From: Hyphomicrobiales bacterium | Lineage (GTDB): Bacteria > Pseudomonadota > Alphaproteobacteria > Rhizobiales > Aestuariivirgaceae | Length of the DNA stretch: 43,996 nt | Assembly: GCA_016792865.1 (NCBI GenBank) | Contig: JAEUMJ010000196.1 | Coordinates: 1 to 43,996, forward strand | Reading direction: 5' to 3' | Part shown: positions 7,567 through 15,697 of the stretch, piece after piece | How positions within the stretch are numbered: position 1 is the stretch's first letter | Layout of the letters: the number at the start of each line of letters is the position of its first letter | Program-made: the position numbers and the translations under genes | The notes under the pieces: model-generated | The model's database searches: none | What the model was told of the DNA's origin: nothing | What the model saw: the letters and a program-made list of their open reading frames with translations, nothing else

Positions 7567-8220
7567 ATGTTGCGGCGGCTGTTCGGAATAGTTCTCCTGG
7601 TATGCGCGGGCGCGTCCGCCGCGTCTGCGCATCCGCATGTGTGGGCCGACATCCGCACAAGCATCATGACCGGTCCGGAGGGCCTCATCACGGGCGTGCG
7701 CATGGAATGGACTTTCGATGAAGGCTACACGAATTTCGCCCTGGATGGCCTCGATGCGAATGGCGATGGAGTCTATGGTCCTGACGAGATCAAGCCGCTC
7801 ACCGACGAGAACATCGCCAATCTCGCGGAGTCCGATTACTTCGGATACATGCGCCAGAATGAGAAACTGCTGAAGCACGGCAAGGTGACCGACTACACGC
7901 AGATCTACGAGAACAACCGCCTGACGCTTGCATTCGTCTTCCCGCTGGAAACGCCGGTCGATCCGCGCAAGGGCGTGTTTGACTACAAGGTCTACGATCC
8001 CGACTACTTCATCGACTTCGGCTACATGAAGGATGATCCGGTCGATCTGGAGGGCAAGCTGCCCGATGGCTGCAAGTGGGAACTGAAGCCGCTTCTGTCC
8101 GATGAGGAACTGGAAGCCAAGCGCAACTTCCTCGCCCAGCAGCCCGTCGATTGGGTGAACCAGACAGGCGAGGATTTCGGCTCGCTCTTTGCCCGCCCTG
8201 TGGTGGTGACATGCGGATGA
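7567..8220 (+). CDS. DUF1007 family protein (metal-uptake associated)
   Basis: 217 residues with a signal peptide at 1-20 (MLRRLFGIVLLVCAG..AHP). The mature N-terminus begins AHPHVWAD, the hallmark of DUF1007, and continues with MEWTFDEGYTNFALDGLDANGDG and DYFIDFGYM. The HPHVW start offers a possible N-terminal metal site, and the DxNxDG segment resembles a calcium-loop. Function is not established; DUF1007 genes commonly sit next to NicO-type nickel/cobalt transporter genes, as here, where the two overlap. It begins 65 bases after znuA and is probably under the same Zur-like control. A longer frame from 7486 overlaps znuA and lacks the signal peptide start. Confidence 0.85.
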   Translation: MLRRLFGIVLLVCAGASAASAHPHVWADIRTSIMTGPEGLITGVRMEWTFDEGYTNFALDGLDANGDGVYGPDEIKPLTDENIANLAESDYFGYMRQNEKLLKHGKVTDYTQIYENNRLTLAFVFPLETPVDPRKGVFDYKVYDPDYFIDFGYMKDDPVDLEGKLPDGCKWELKPLLSDEELEAKRNFLAQQPVDWVNQTGEDFGSLFARPVVVTCG

Positions 8221-9404
8221 TGATCCGCACGCTTGTTCTCATCATGGTGATGCTGGCAGGTCTTGTGGGGCCCGGACTCGCACAGACGGATTCCACCCCT
8301 GTGTCGCTGACCGCGCCACAAGTTGCGCCTCAGGCCGCATCGGAGGCCGCATCGGAGGCCGCATCTGAGGCCGCACCGGCGCCAGATGCGGCGAAGCCGA
8401 AGGTGGTGATCGACAAGCGCAAGCTGCTGGTGCCGCCAAGGAATCCCGACGGCAGCTTCATGGAAACGCCCTTCACGGAGGATCCGGTGGCCTGGGCGCG
8501 GGACAAGCAGCGCAATTTCTACATGAAGCTGTCGGGTGTGATCCGCAGCATCGCGCGGGACTCTTCCATCGAAGCGGGCTGGACGCTGGTGCTGATCAGC
8601 TTCCTGTATGGCGTCTTCCATGCGGCCGGTCCCGGCCATGGCAAGGCGGTGATTTCGGGTTGGCTTCTTGCCACGCGCAATGATCTCCGCCGCGGCATCA
8701 TCATCGCGGGCATGAGTTCCATGTTCCAGGCCCTTACGGCGATTGCGATCGTGGGCGGCCTGTTGTTCTTCGTCACCAGTGCCGCATCGCTGGCGCGGGA
8801 TGTTGCGGGCTTTCTGGAAAGCGCGAGCTATCTCATGATTGCGGGTGTCGGGCTTTATCTGGTGTGGACGGCGCTTTCTTCGGCGCGTGCGTCAGTGGCG
8901 CCTGCTCCTGTTGCGGCAGCACCTGCGGGCGTGACCACCCGTGTGCATGACGGCTTCACCTTTGAGGCCATCGTGCCGCCCGCTCCGCTTCCGGCCGATC
9001 ATGTGCACGGGCCGGACTGCGGCTGCGGGCATGCGCATTTGCCCCAGGCGACCGATGTGCGGGGTGATTGGTCCTGGAGCAAGGCCGTCACGCTGTCGCT
9101 GGCGATCGGGCTTCGCCCCTGTTCGGGGGCCTTGCTGGTGCTGATGTTCTCCTGGGGCATCGGCATTTTCTGGGCGGGCATCCTGTCCACGCTGGCCATG
9201 GGCGTCGGCGTCTTCCTCACCATCTCGGCCATTGCCTCCGTGGCCGTTTTTGCCAAATCCGCTGCGCGGCGCTATTCGCGCCTCGGAAGCCAAACGTTGG
9301 AACGGGTGGTGATGGTGGTGCGTTTGGTTGTGGGTCTTGGCATCGCCGGGCTGGGCGGGCTTCTCTTCTGGGCTTCGCTGGGCAGCGTCAACACGATGAT
9401 GTAA
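8211..9404 (+). CDS. NicO-family nickel/cobalt (divalent metal) transporter
   Basis: 397 residues. Layout: hydrophobic leader (4-24), an alanine/glutamate repeat (42-55), a linker, then membrane segments with the family motifs FHAAGPGHGKAVISGWL (136-152) and LAIGLRPCSGALLVLMFS (297-314). A loop at about 261-280 contains HVHGPDCGCGHAHLP, a likely metal-sensing or gathering stretch. NicO/RcnA-like proteins move Ni, Co or possibly other divalent ions; direction cannot be read from sequence. Company with znuA and the DUF1007 gene suggests a role in zinc-limited metal uptake. Start: ATGs at 8211, 8217 and 8220 are all possible; the one at 8217 forms an ATGA overlap with the DUF1007 stop. 8211 keeps a positive residue before the leader. 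Confidence 0.83.
   Translation: MRMMIRTLVLIMVMLAGLVGPGLAQTDSTPVSLTAPQVAPQAASEAASEAASEAAPAPDAAKPKVVIDKRKLLVPPRNPDGSFMETPFTEDPVAWARDKQRNFYMKLSGVIRSIARDSSIEAGWTLVLISFLYGVFHAAGPGHGKAVISGWLLATRNDLRRGIIIAGMSSMFQALTAIAIVGGLLFFVTSAASLARDVAGFLESASYLMIAGVGLYLVWTALSSARASVAPAPVAAAPAGVTTRVHDGFTFEAIVPPAPLPADHVHGPDCGCGHAHLPQATDVRGDWSWSKAVTLSLAIGLRPCSGALLVLMFSWGIGIFWAGILSTLAMGVGVFLTISAIASVAVFAKSAARRYSRLGSQTLERVVMVVRLVVGLGIAGLGGLLFWASLGSVNTMM
8332..8379 (+). repeat. Four 12-base tandem units inside the NicO-type gene
   Basis: The unit AGGCCGCATCGG occurs at 8332 and 8344 exactly, and with one or two changes at 8356 and 8368. In frame it encodes repeated Ala-Ser-Glu-Ala residues between the leader and the membrane domain. 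Such a repeat can gain or lose units by slippage without a frameshift. Confidence 0.85.
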
Positions 9405-9415
9405 TGGGAACACGC

Positions 9416-9874
9416 ATGCGGAATTTCCTGGTCCTGGCCGCCTTTGTCGTGGGCTGTCTTGCCGTCGGCTCTCTGGGTGGCCTTGTCACCATGACACCGG
9501 TCGTCGAGTGGTATCCGACCCTTGCCAAGCCGTCATGGACGCCGCCGTCCTGGGTGTTCGGCCCGGTGTGGACGGTGCTTTACGTCATGATGGCGGTGGC
9601 GGCGTGGCTGGTGTGGCGCGCCGGGGAGGCGAAAACGGCGCTCCTTCTTTTCTTTGCCCAGCTCCTGCTCAATCTCGCCTGGTCGTTCCTGTTCTTCGGG
9701 GCGCGTTCTCCGGGACTTGGCCTCATCGAGATCGTTTTCCTGTGGCTTGCCGTGGCGGCGACGATTTTCGCCTTTTCCTTCCGCAGCCGCATCGCGGCGT
9801 TTCTGATGGTGCCCTATCTCATGTGGGTCAGCTTCGCGACCGCGCTGAATGCGGCGATCTACATGATGAATTGA
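9416..9874 (+). CDS. tspO: TspO/MBR-family tryptophan-rich sensory protein
   Basis: 152 residues with five membrane helices. Family signatures are present: GGLVTMTPVVEWYPTLAKPSW then PPSWVFGPVWTVLYVMMA, and LLLNLAWSFLFFGARSPGLGLIEI. TspO proteins bind porphyrins and other tetrapyrroles and affect stress and pigment regulation; function here is not further defined. Start 9416 has GGGA six bases upstream; an ATG at 9404 overlapping the NicO stop is an alternative that adds four residues. It may be the last gene of the zinc-responsive unit. No obvious T-rich terminator follows. Confidence 0.9.
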   Translation: MRNFLVLAAFVVGCLAVGSLGGLVTMTPVVEWYPTLAKPSWTPPSWVFGPVWTVLYVMMAVAAWLVWRAGEAKTALLLFFAQLLLNLAWSFLFFGARSPGLGLIEIVFLWLAVAATIFAFSFRSRIAAFLMVPYLMWVSFATALNAAIYMMN

Positions 9875-9911
9875 GCGACCGTCGCCCGCTTGGCGGCGCG
9901 GCTCATCCCTA

Positions 9912-9949
9912 AATTCTTCTGTTAAGAATTAAGGCACAGGCTTTGCCTT
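9912..9949. repeat. Two adjacent short inverted repeats between tspO and imuA
   Basis: AATTCTT (9912-9918) pairs with AAGAATT (9924-9930) over a 5-base loop, and AAGGCA (9931-9936) pairs with TGCCTT (9944-9949) over a 7-base loop. They stand side by side, directly before the TTGACT that could serve as a -35 for imuA. Neither has a T-run, so a terminator role is weak; protein binding is possible. Nothing else is seen between 9875 and 9972. Confidence 0.5.
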
Positions 9950-9972
9950 GACTCTTATAGGTCCATGTGACA

Positions 9973-9987
9973 GAACAAATATAGAAC
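9973..9987 (-). promoter_or_regulatory. LexA (SOS) box of the imuA-imuB-dnaE2 operon
   Basis: GAAC, seven bases, GAAC: this is the reverse complement of the alphaproteobacterial LexA direct repeat GTTC-N7-GTTC. It ends 17 bases before the imuA start codon. Because imuA-imuB-dnaE2 is a well-known LexA regulon member, the match in position and content is strong. Confidence 0.88.
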
Positions 9988-10004
9988 ATTCTGGACATCA
10001 CGTC

Positions 10005-11006
10005 ATGCGTACCAACCCGATGCCTCTTCGGGCGGCGGCGGCATCTGCACGTCTGCACGCCGTTCCGGCTCCTCCGCCGCCTGTCATCGCTCCGGCCACC
10101 GGTTCGGCGGCGGCTCCGGCTGTTGCCAAGGCTCCGCCGGAACGGGCCGAAGCCCAGGCCCTCATCGCCCGGCTGCGGGAGCATATCGCCCGCACGCCGG
10201 GGCAGGGGGAAGCTGCCATGTCCCACGGCCCTCACAGCCGGTTGCGTCGCCGCGCCGATGCCCACCCCTGGACGCTGGGCCTTCCGGAGGTGGATCGCTT
10301 TCTTCCGGCAGGGGGGCTGGCAGTGGCGGGGCTGCATGATGTGGCGCCCCATGCCTATGGCGACTTTCCCTCTGCCTGTGGCTTTGCCCTTGCCCTTGCG
10401 GTGCGACGGCTGGCAGAGGCCGGGGAGCGTCGTCCGGTGCTGTGGTGTCGGCTCGAAACAGAGCAAAGGGAATACGGATATTGTTTTGGTCATGGCGTGG
10501 CCGGGCTGGGCCTGCCGCGTGCCCGTTTCCTCACGCTCAGCCTGCGGCACCCGGTTGCCCTGTTGTGGACCTTTGAGGAAGCTCTGAAATCCGGCTGCCT
10601 CTCCGTGGTTCTGGGTGATGTTGCGGTGCAGCATGCGGATCTGACCGCGACCCGCCGCCTGGCCTTGGCGGGGCAGGCGGGCAGGGCTTCCGGCATTGCC
10701 GTATTGACTCGAAACCATCAAGGATCCACCGCCAGCACCAGTCGATGGTGCATTGCAACATCGCGTTCGGCCCCGGCGGATCCGGCCGGCCTTGAAACCC
10801 GTGTTCCCGGCCCCCCGGCCTGGGCTGTTTCCCTGACCCGCATCCGGGGTGGCCGCCCCGGTTCATGGCTTCTCAACTGGCAAAAGGATCATGCGACGTC
10901 TTGTTTCACTCTGGTTCCCGGCTTTTCCGGTGGAACGCTTCATCCGGGCGCGGCGGAAGAGGCGGGCTCCCGTGCCGCCGCCCAGCCTGCCCTTCGCGTT
11001 GGTTGA
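10005..11006 (+). CDS. imuA: Translesion mutasome accessory protein ImuA
   Basis: 333 residues. ImuA is a RecA-like protein (sometimes called ImuA/SulA-like) that partners ImuB and DnaE2 in damage-induced mutagenesis. After an Ala/Pro-rich N-terminus (8-45) come ALIARLREHIA, HPWTLGLPEVDRFLPAGGLAVAGLHDV, a RecA-like core with LALAVRRLAEAGERRPVLWC, and a C-terminal WAVSLTRIRGGRPGSWLLNW. A clear Walker A lysine is not seen at the expected place, which is common in this family. The gene overlaps imuB by 116 bases, so its last 38 or so residues are coded in a second frame over the imuB start. The LexA box lies just upstream. Confidence 0.88.
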   Translation: MRTNPMPLRAAAASARLHAVPAPPPPVIAPATGSAAAPAVAKAPPERAEAQALIARLREHIARTPGQGEAAMSHGPHSRLRRRADAHPWTLGLPEVDRFLPAGGLAVAGLHDVAPHAYGDFPSACGFALALAVRRLAEAGERRPVLWCRLETEQREYGYCFGHGVAGLGLPRARFLTLSLRHPVALLWTFEEALKSGCLSVVLGDVAVQHADLTATRRLALAGQAGRASGIAVLTRNHQGSTASTSRWCIATSRSAPADPAGLETRVPGPPAWAVSLTRIRGGRPGSWLLNWQKDHATSCFTLVPGFSGGTLHPGAAEEAGSRAAAQPALRVG

Positions 11007-12405
11007 ACGGGGGGCCAAGGGCCTGCGCCTTGCTGCCGTGAATGCCGCGGCGCGGGAATTCGGACTCATGCGCGGGCAGCGGCTGGCAGATGCCAGGGCC
11101 GCCGTGCCCGATCTCCTGAGCGAAGCCCATGAGCCGGAACAGGATACCTCCAGCCTGCTCGGCCTCTGCCGCTGGATGGAGCGTTACAGCCCATGGGTTG
11201 CCCCCGATCTGCCGGATGGCATTCTCATGGAGGTGACGGGCATTCCCCATCTCTTCGGTGGCGAGGCGGCGATGATGGCGGGCATGAAGGCTAGGCTTGC
11301 GGGCTATGGCTTCACCGCCCGCATGGCCTGTGCGGGCACCATCGGGGCTGCCTGGGCGCTCTCCCGCTATGGCAGCGAGGGTGGGGAAGACGTGCAGGGC
11401 CTGCCCGTGGAGGCGTTGCGGATCGATGCCGATGCCGCCCGCACCCTCCGCCGCCTCGGCCTCAAGACCATCGGTTCCCTCACCAGCCTGCCGCGCGCCA
11501 GCCTGGCCCGCCGTTTCCGGGGCGAAAGCATCCATGAAAACGTGTTGCTGCGGCTCGACGAACTGCTGGGGCAGCGGGCGGAGCCGCTGAATGCCATCAA
11601 TCCCGCCACCTCGGTGATGGCGCATCGCGGCTTCCTGGAGCCGGTCATCACCCATGAAGGCTTGCTGAGCGTGCTCCGGGCGCTGGCGGGCGAGGTGTCG
11701 CGGGCGCTGGAAAGCAAGGGCGAGGGCGCCTTGCGGCTCATCCTCAAACTCTTCCGCAGCGACGGTGGCCGGGTGCAGGTGCCTGTCGGCCTCACGGCGC
11801 CTTCGCATGACGCGGGGCATCTGTTCCGTCTGCTGACGCCGCGGCTCGATACGCTGGATGCGGGCTTCGGCATCGATGCAATGACGCTGGAAGTGCGCGA
11901 GTCGGGCCTTGCCGTGGCCCGCCAGCACGGCTTCATGGAGGAAGACAACAGCACCAGCCTCGCGCAACTGAATGACCGGGTGATGAGCCGCCAGGAAAAA
12001 AGCCTGACGCAGCTTTCCGCCGTGGCAAGCCATGTTCCCGAACGCTCGGAAGAAGCGCGCCCCCTGGGTGATGCGCGGCCCGCCCTTCCCGCCGGCAACA
12101 GCGCCGTCACCGAACGGCCCTTGATGATCTTCGCGCCGCCACAGCCTGCCAGTGTCATTGCCGCCGTGCCGGATGGCCCGCCCATGTCGCTCACCTGGCG
12201 GCGGGTGACGCGGCGGATCTTGCGCCACGCGGGGCCGGAACGCATCGCGCCGGAATGGTGGCGGGGTGAATCGGGCGAACGGCCGCGCGACTATTACATG
12301 GTGGAGGATGATCGCGGCCGCCGTTACTGGATCTTCCGCGAGGGCCTCTATGGCGATGACAGCGGCCCGCCGCCCAAATGGTTCGTCCACGGATTATCGG
12401 CTTGA
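10891..12405 (+). CDS. imuB: Y-family polymerase-like protein ImuB
   Basis: 504 residues. ImuB acts as a hub that binds ImuA, DnaE2 and the sliding clamp rather than as a polymerase. The N-terminus MRRLVSLWFPAFPVERF replaces the DxDxFF catalytic start of active Y-family enzymes, and ILMEVTGIPHLFGGE stands where a second catalytic site would be, so acidic ligands are lost as expected. The little-finger-like region follows at about 230-345, then SHVPERSEEARPL and a C-terminal WRRVTRRILRHAGPERIAPEWW..DYYMVEDDRGRRYWIFREG typical of ImuB. Start 10891 was chosen from the family N-terminus; a frame from 10849 exists but lies within imuA. dnaE2 begins 6 bases after the stop. Confidence 0.92.
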   Translation: MRRLVSLWFPAFPVERFIRARRKRRAPVPPPSLPFALVERGAKGLRLAAVNAAAREFGLMRGQRLADARAAVPDLLSEAHEPEQDTSSLLGLCRWMERYSPWVAPDLPDGILMEVTGIPHLFGGEAAMMAGMKARLAGYGFTARMACAGTIGAAWALSRYGSEGGEDVQGLPVEALRIDADAARTLRRLGLKTIGSLTSLPRASLARRFRGESIHENVLLRLDELLGQRAEPLNAINPATSVMAHRGFLEPVITHEGLLSVLRALAGEVSRALESKGEGALRLILKLFRSDGGRVQVPVGLTAPSHDAGHLFRLLTPRLDTLDAGFGIDAMTLEVRESGLAVARQHGFMEEDNSTSLAQLNDRVMSRQEKSLTQLSAVASHVPERSEEARPLGDARPALPAGNSAVTERPLMIFAPPQPASVIAAVPDGPPMSLTWRRVTRRILRHAGPERIAPEWWRGESGERPRDYYMVEDDRGRRYWIFREGLYGDDSGPPPKWFVHGLSA

Positions 12406-12411
12406 GGTGGG

Positions 12412-15400
12412 ATGATGACGCGCTATGCCGAACTGTCCTGCGCCAGCAATTTCTCCTTCCTCAATGGCGCATCCCACGCAGAGGAACTTGTGCTTCAGGC
12501 CAGGCACCTGGGGCTGGAGGCACTCGCCATCACCGATATCAACACCTTTGCCGGCGTGGTGCGGGCCCATGGCGCAGCGAAGGATGCAGGTCTCCGCTTC
12601 ATCGTCGGCGTGCGCCTGCACATGGAAGGACTCACGCTCCTGGCATGGCCCACCTGCCGCATGGCCTATGGCCGCCTCTGCCGCCTTCTCTCGCTGGGCC
12701 AGCAGCGGGCAGAGAAGGGCAAGTGCATCATCACGCTGGACGACGTGGCGGAATTCTCGGAGGGCACCATTTTCGCGCTGCCGGAAGAACACATTGAAAA
12801 GCTGCCCATGGTGAAAGGCCGCCTCGCCCGGCTCTACCTTGCGCTCTCCTTCCGCTTCGATGGCCGCGACCGCATCCGCATGGCAGAACATGCGGCGCTT
12901 GCCGGTGCGCAGCGCGTACCGCTTCTTGCCGTCAATCATGTGCTCTATCATCATCCGGGACGGCGCCCCTTGCAGGATGTCATCACCTGCATCCGCGAGA
13001 AGACGACGCTGGCAGAGGCGGGATTGCGCCTTCAGGCCAATGCCGAACGGCACATCAAGACACCCGACGAAATGGCCCGGCTTTTCCGTGACCATCCGCA
13101 AGCCATCGCCAACACGCTGGTGATTGCCGGAGCCTGCGCATTTTCGCTCGATGAACTGCGTTACGAATATCCCGAAGAACCGGTGCCCCAGGGCCATGAT
13201 CCGCAAGCCTATCTTGAACATCTGGCGTGGGAGGGCGCGAAATGGCGTTACCCCGACGGCATTCCCCGCAAGATCGCCGCGAACATCCGCAAGGAACTGG
13301 CGCTGATCGCCAAGCTCGACTATGCGCCCTACTTCCTCACGGTCCATGACATCGTTCGCTTTGCCCGCAGCCTCGATCCGCCCATTCTCTGCCAGGGCCG
13401 CGGCTCTGCCGCCAATTCCACGGTATGTTATTGCATCGGCATCACCGCAGTGGATCCCAACCAGATTGACCTGCTGTTCGAGCGCTTCATCTCGGAAGAG
13501 CGCAAGGAACCCCCCGACATCGACGTGGATTTCGAGCATGAACGCCGTGAAGAGGTGATCCAGTATCTCTATCGCCGCTATGGCCGTGACCGGGCCGGGC
13601 TTGCCGCAACGGTCATCACCTATCGCGGGCGTTCGGCCATGCGTGAGGTGGGCAAGGTCATGGGCCTCTCGGAAGACGTGACGGGCGCACTCGCCGGAAG
13701 CGTCTGGGGGATGATGGCGGAAGAAGTGCAGGACAAGCGCCTGCGCGAGATCGGGCTTGACCCGGATGATCCGCACCTCATGCGCGTGCTCGAGCTGGCA
13801 AACGAGATCGCAGGCTTCCCGCGCCATCTCTCGCAGCATGTGGGCGGTTTCATTCTCACCCGCGAACGGCTGGATGAAACCGTGCCCATCGGCAATGCGG
13901 CCATGGAAGACCGCACCTTCATCGAATGGGACAAGGACGATATCGACACACTCGGCATGCTGAAGGTGGATGTGCTGGCGCTTGGCATGCTCACCTGCAT
14001 CCGCAAGAGCTTCGACCTGATCGAGGCGTGGTACGAGCGGCAATACACGCTTGCCACCCTGCCGCGTGAGGATGCGCTGGTCTACGACATGCTCTGCAAG
14101 GCGGATTCGGTCGGGGTCTTCCAGGTGGAATCGCGGGCCCAGATGAACATGCTGCCGCGCCTCAAGCCGCGTTGCTTCTATGATCTGGTGATCGAGGTGG
14201 CGATTGTGCGCCCCGGCCCCATCCAGGGCGACATGGTGCATCCCTACTTACGCCGCCGCGACGGCATCGAGGCAGAGGAATATCCGGCCCCGCATCCGGA
14301 CTTCGGCCCGGCGGATGAATTGCGCCAGGTGCTGGGCCGCACCAAGGGCGTGCCGCTCTTCCAGGAACAGGCGATGAAGCTGGCCATGGTGGCGGCGGAA
14401 TTCACTCCCGCTGAATCAAACGAATTGCGCAAGGCGCTGGCAACGTTCCGCCGCCGCGGCACCATAGGAAGGCTGGAGCAGAAAATGGTGAGCCGCATGG
14501 TGGAGCGGGGTTACGATGGCGATTTTGCCTTGCGCTGCTTCAACCAGATCAAGGGCTTCGGCGAATACGGCTTTCCTGAAAGCCACGCCGCGAGCTTTGC
14601 CCATCTCGTCTATGTCTCGGCCTGGATCAAGTGCCACTACCCCGCCGTCTTTGCCTGTGCGCTGCTCAATTCGCAGCCCATGGGATTCTATGCGCCCGCG
14701 CAAATCGTGCGCGATGCCCGTGAGCATGGGGTGGAGGTGCTGCCGGTCGATGTTTCTTACTCGCAGTGGGATTCGGTCCTGGAGGAACGGGACGGCAAGG
14801 CAGCGGTTCGCCTTGGCTTCCGCGAGGTGGATGGCCTCCGGCAGGCCGATCTTGCGGTTCTTGCCCACAAGCGCCTGCACACCCCGGCGGACTACTTCCA
14901 TGCCCTTCCGGTGCCTGCGCTGGAAAGGCTCGCTGCCGCCGACTGCTTCCGCTCGCTGGGTCTCGACCGTCGCCAGGCCCTGTGGGACGTGACGGCGCTC
15001 GCCAGGACAAGGCCGCTGCCGCTCTTTGCCTTTGCCGACGCGCGCGAGCATGGCCATGAGCCTCCGGTGCAATTGCCGGAGATGCCGCTCTCGGAGCATG
15101 TGGTGAACGATTACCAGACGGTGAAGCTCTCGCTCAAGGCGCATCCCATGTCCTTCCTGCGCAAGCGCTGCGAGGCGGAGAAGGTGACCGACACTGCGGC
15201 GCTCAAGGCGCTGCGCAACGGCCGCGCCGTCACCGTGGCGGGCGTGGTGCTGGTGCGGCAAAGGCCAGGCTCGGCCAAAGGCGTGGTCTTTCTCACGCTG
15301 GAAGACGAGTTCTCGGTGTGCAACGTGGTGATCTGGCCTGATGTGCTGGAGGCCCACCGGTCCACCGTCATGGGTGCACGCCTCATGGTCGTCCGGGGCC

Positions 15401-15624
15401 GGGTGCAGCGGGCGGGCGACATCATTCATGTCGTTGCAAGCAGGATCGAAGACAAGACATTCTGGCTTGCGTCACTGACCGAGGACGGTCTCACCATGCG
15501 CGGAACCCTGGCGCGGGCCGATGAAGTCAAACGCCCCGGACCCGACCCGGCGATGTATCAGCAAAGCTCCACCCGCCATCCCCGCAACATCCGGGTGCTG
15601 CCCAAGAGCCGTGATTTCCATTGA
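12412..15624 (+). CDS. dnaE2: Error-prone DNA polymerase III alpha subunit DnaE2
   Basis: 1070 residues, normal for DnaE2. Catalyses translesion synthesis as part of the ImuA/ImuB/DnaE2 mutasome. Domains in order: PHP domain at the N-terminus (YAELSCASNFSFLNGASHAEELV), polymerase palm with PDIDVDFEHERR (368-379, catalytic Asp369/371/373 region), fingers with HVGGFILTRERL and VDVLALGMLTCIRK, GFGEYGFPESHAASFA, and a C-terminal OB fold (about 945-1025, VTVAGVVLVRQRPGSAKGVVF). A second ATG at 12415 is equally possible; GAGGTGGG precedes both. It is the last gene of the LexA-controlled operon. Confidence 0.96.
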   Translation: MMTRYAELSCASNFSFLNGASHAEELVLQARHLGLEALAITDINTFAGVVRAHGAAKDAGLRFIVGVRLHMEGLTLLAWPTCRMAYGRLCRLLSLGQQRAEKGKCIITLDDVAEFSEGTIFALPEEHIEKLPMVKGRLARLYLALSFRFDGRDRIRMAEHAALAGAQRVPLLAVNHVLYHHPGRRPLQDVITCIREKTTLAEAGLRLQANAERHIKTPDEMARLFRDHPQAIANTLVIAGACAFSLDELRYEYPEEPVPQGHDPQAYLEHLAWEGAKWRYPDGIPRKIAANIRKELALIAKLDYAPYFLTVHDIVRFARSLDPPILCQGRGSAANSTVCYCIGITAVDPNQIDLLFERFISEERKEPPDIDVDFEHERREEVIQYLYRRYGRDRAGLAATVITYRGRSAMREVGKVMGLSEDVTGALAGSVWGMMAEEVQDKRLREIGLDPDDPHLMRVLELANEIAGFPRHLSQHVGGFILTRERLDETVPIGNAAMEDRTFIEWDKDDIDTLGMLKVDVLALGMLTCIRKSFDLIEAWYERQYTLATLPREDALVYDMLCKADSVGVFQVESRAQMNMLPRLKPRCFYDLVIEVAIVRPGPIQGDMVHPYLRRRDGIEAEEYPAPHPDFGPADELRQVLGRTKGVPLFQEQAMKLAMVAAEFTPAESNELRKALATFRRRGTIGRLEQKMVSRMVERGYDGDFALRCFNQIKGFGEYGFPESHAASFAHLVYVSAWIKCHYPAVFACALLNSQPMGFYAPAQIVRDAREHGVEVLPVDVSYSQWDSVLEERDGKAAVRLGFREVDGLRQADLAVLAHKRLHTPADYFHALPVPALERLAAADCFRSLGLDRRQALWDVTALARTRPLPLFAFADAREHGHEPPVQLPEMPLSEHVVNDYQTVKLSLKAHPMSFLRKRCEAEKVTDTAALKALRNGRAVTVAGVVLVRQRPGSAKGVVFLTLEDEFSVCNVVIWPDVLEAHRSTVMGARLMVVRGRVQRAGDIIHVVASRIEDKTFWLASLTEDGLTMRGTLARADEVKRPGPDPAMYQQSSTRHPRNIRVLPKSRDFH

Positions 15625-15669
15625 GGGCAATGCCTGCGCCGGTCCCTGCGTCCGGCACGAATGCCCGGC

Positions 15670-15697
15670 AACGGATGTTCAGGAACGGATGCTCAGG
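15670..15697. repeat. 14-base imperfect tandem duplication at a gene 3' end
   Basis: AACGGATGTTCAGG (15670-15683) is followed immediately by AACGGATGCTCAGG (15684-15697), one mismatch. The second copy contains the stop codon of the minus-strand hydrolase gene (15693-15695). The rest of the 68 bases between dnaE2 and that gene shows nothing else recognisable. Confidence 0.8.

Noticed and set aside
9948-9985. Sigma-70 promoter for imuA made of TTGACT (9948) and TATAGA (9980)
   Set aside because: The 26-base gap is too long for a normal promoter; no better pair was found, so the start point stays open.
10906-12390. 494-codon minus-strand frame opposite imuB
   Set aside because: Same shadow effect; imuB on the plus strand has full family similarity.
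12394-14241. Very long minus-strand open frame (615 codons) opposite dnaE2
   Set aside because: It is the antisense shadow of a GC-rich, strongly conserved gene; its translation has no recognisable domain and is full of His/Arg low-complexity sequence.
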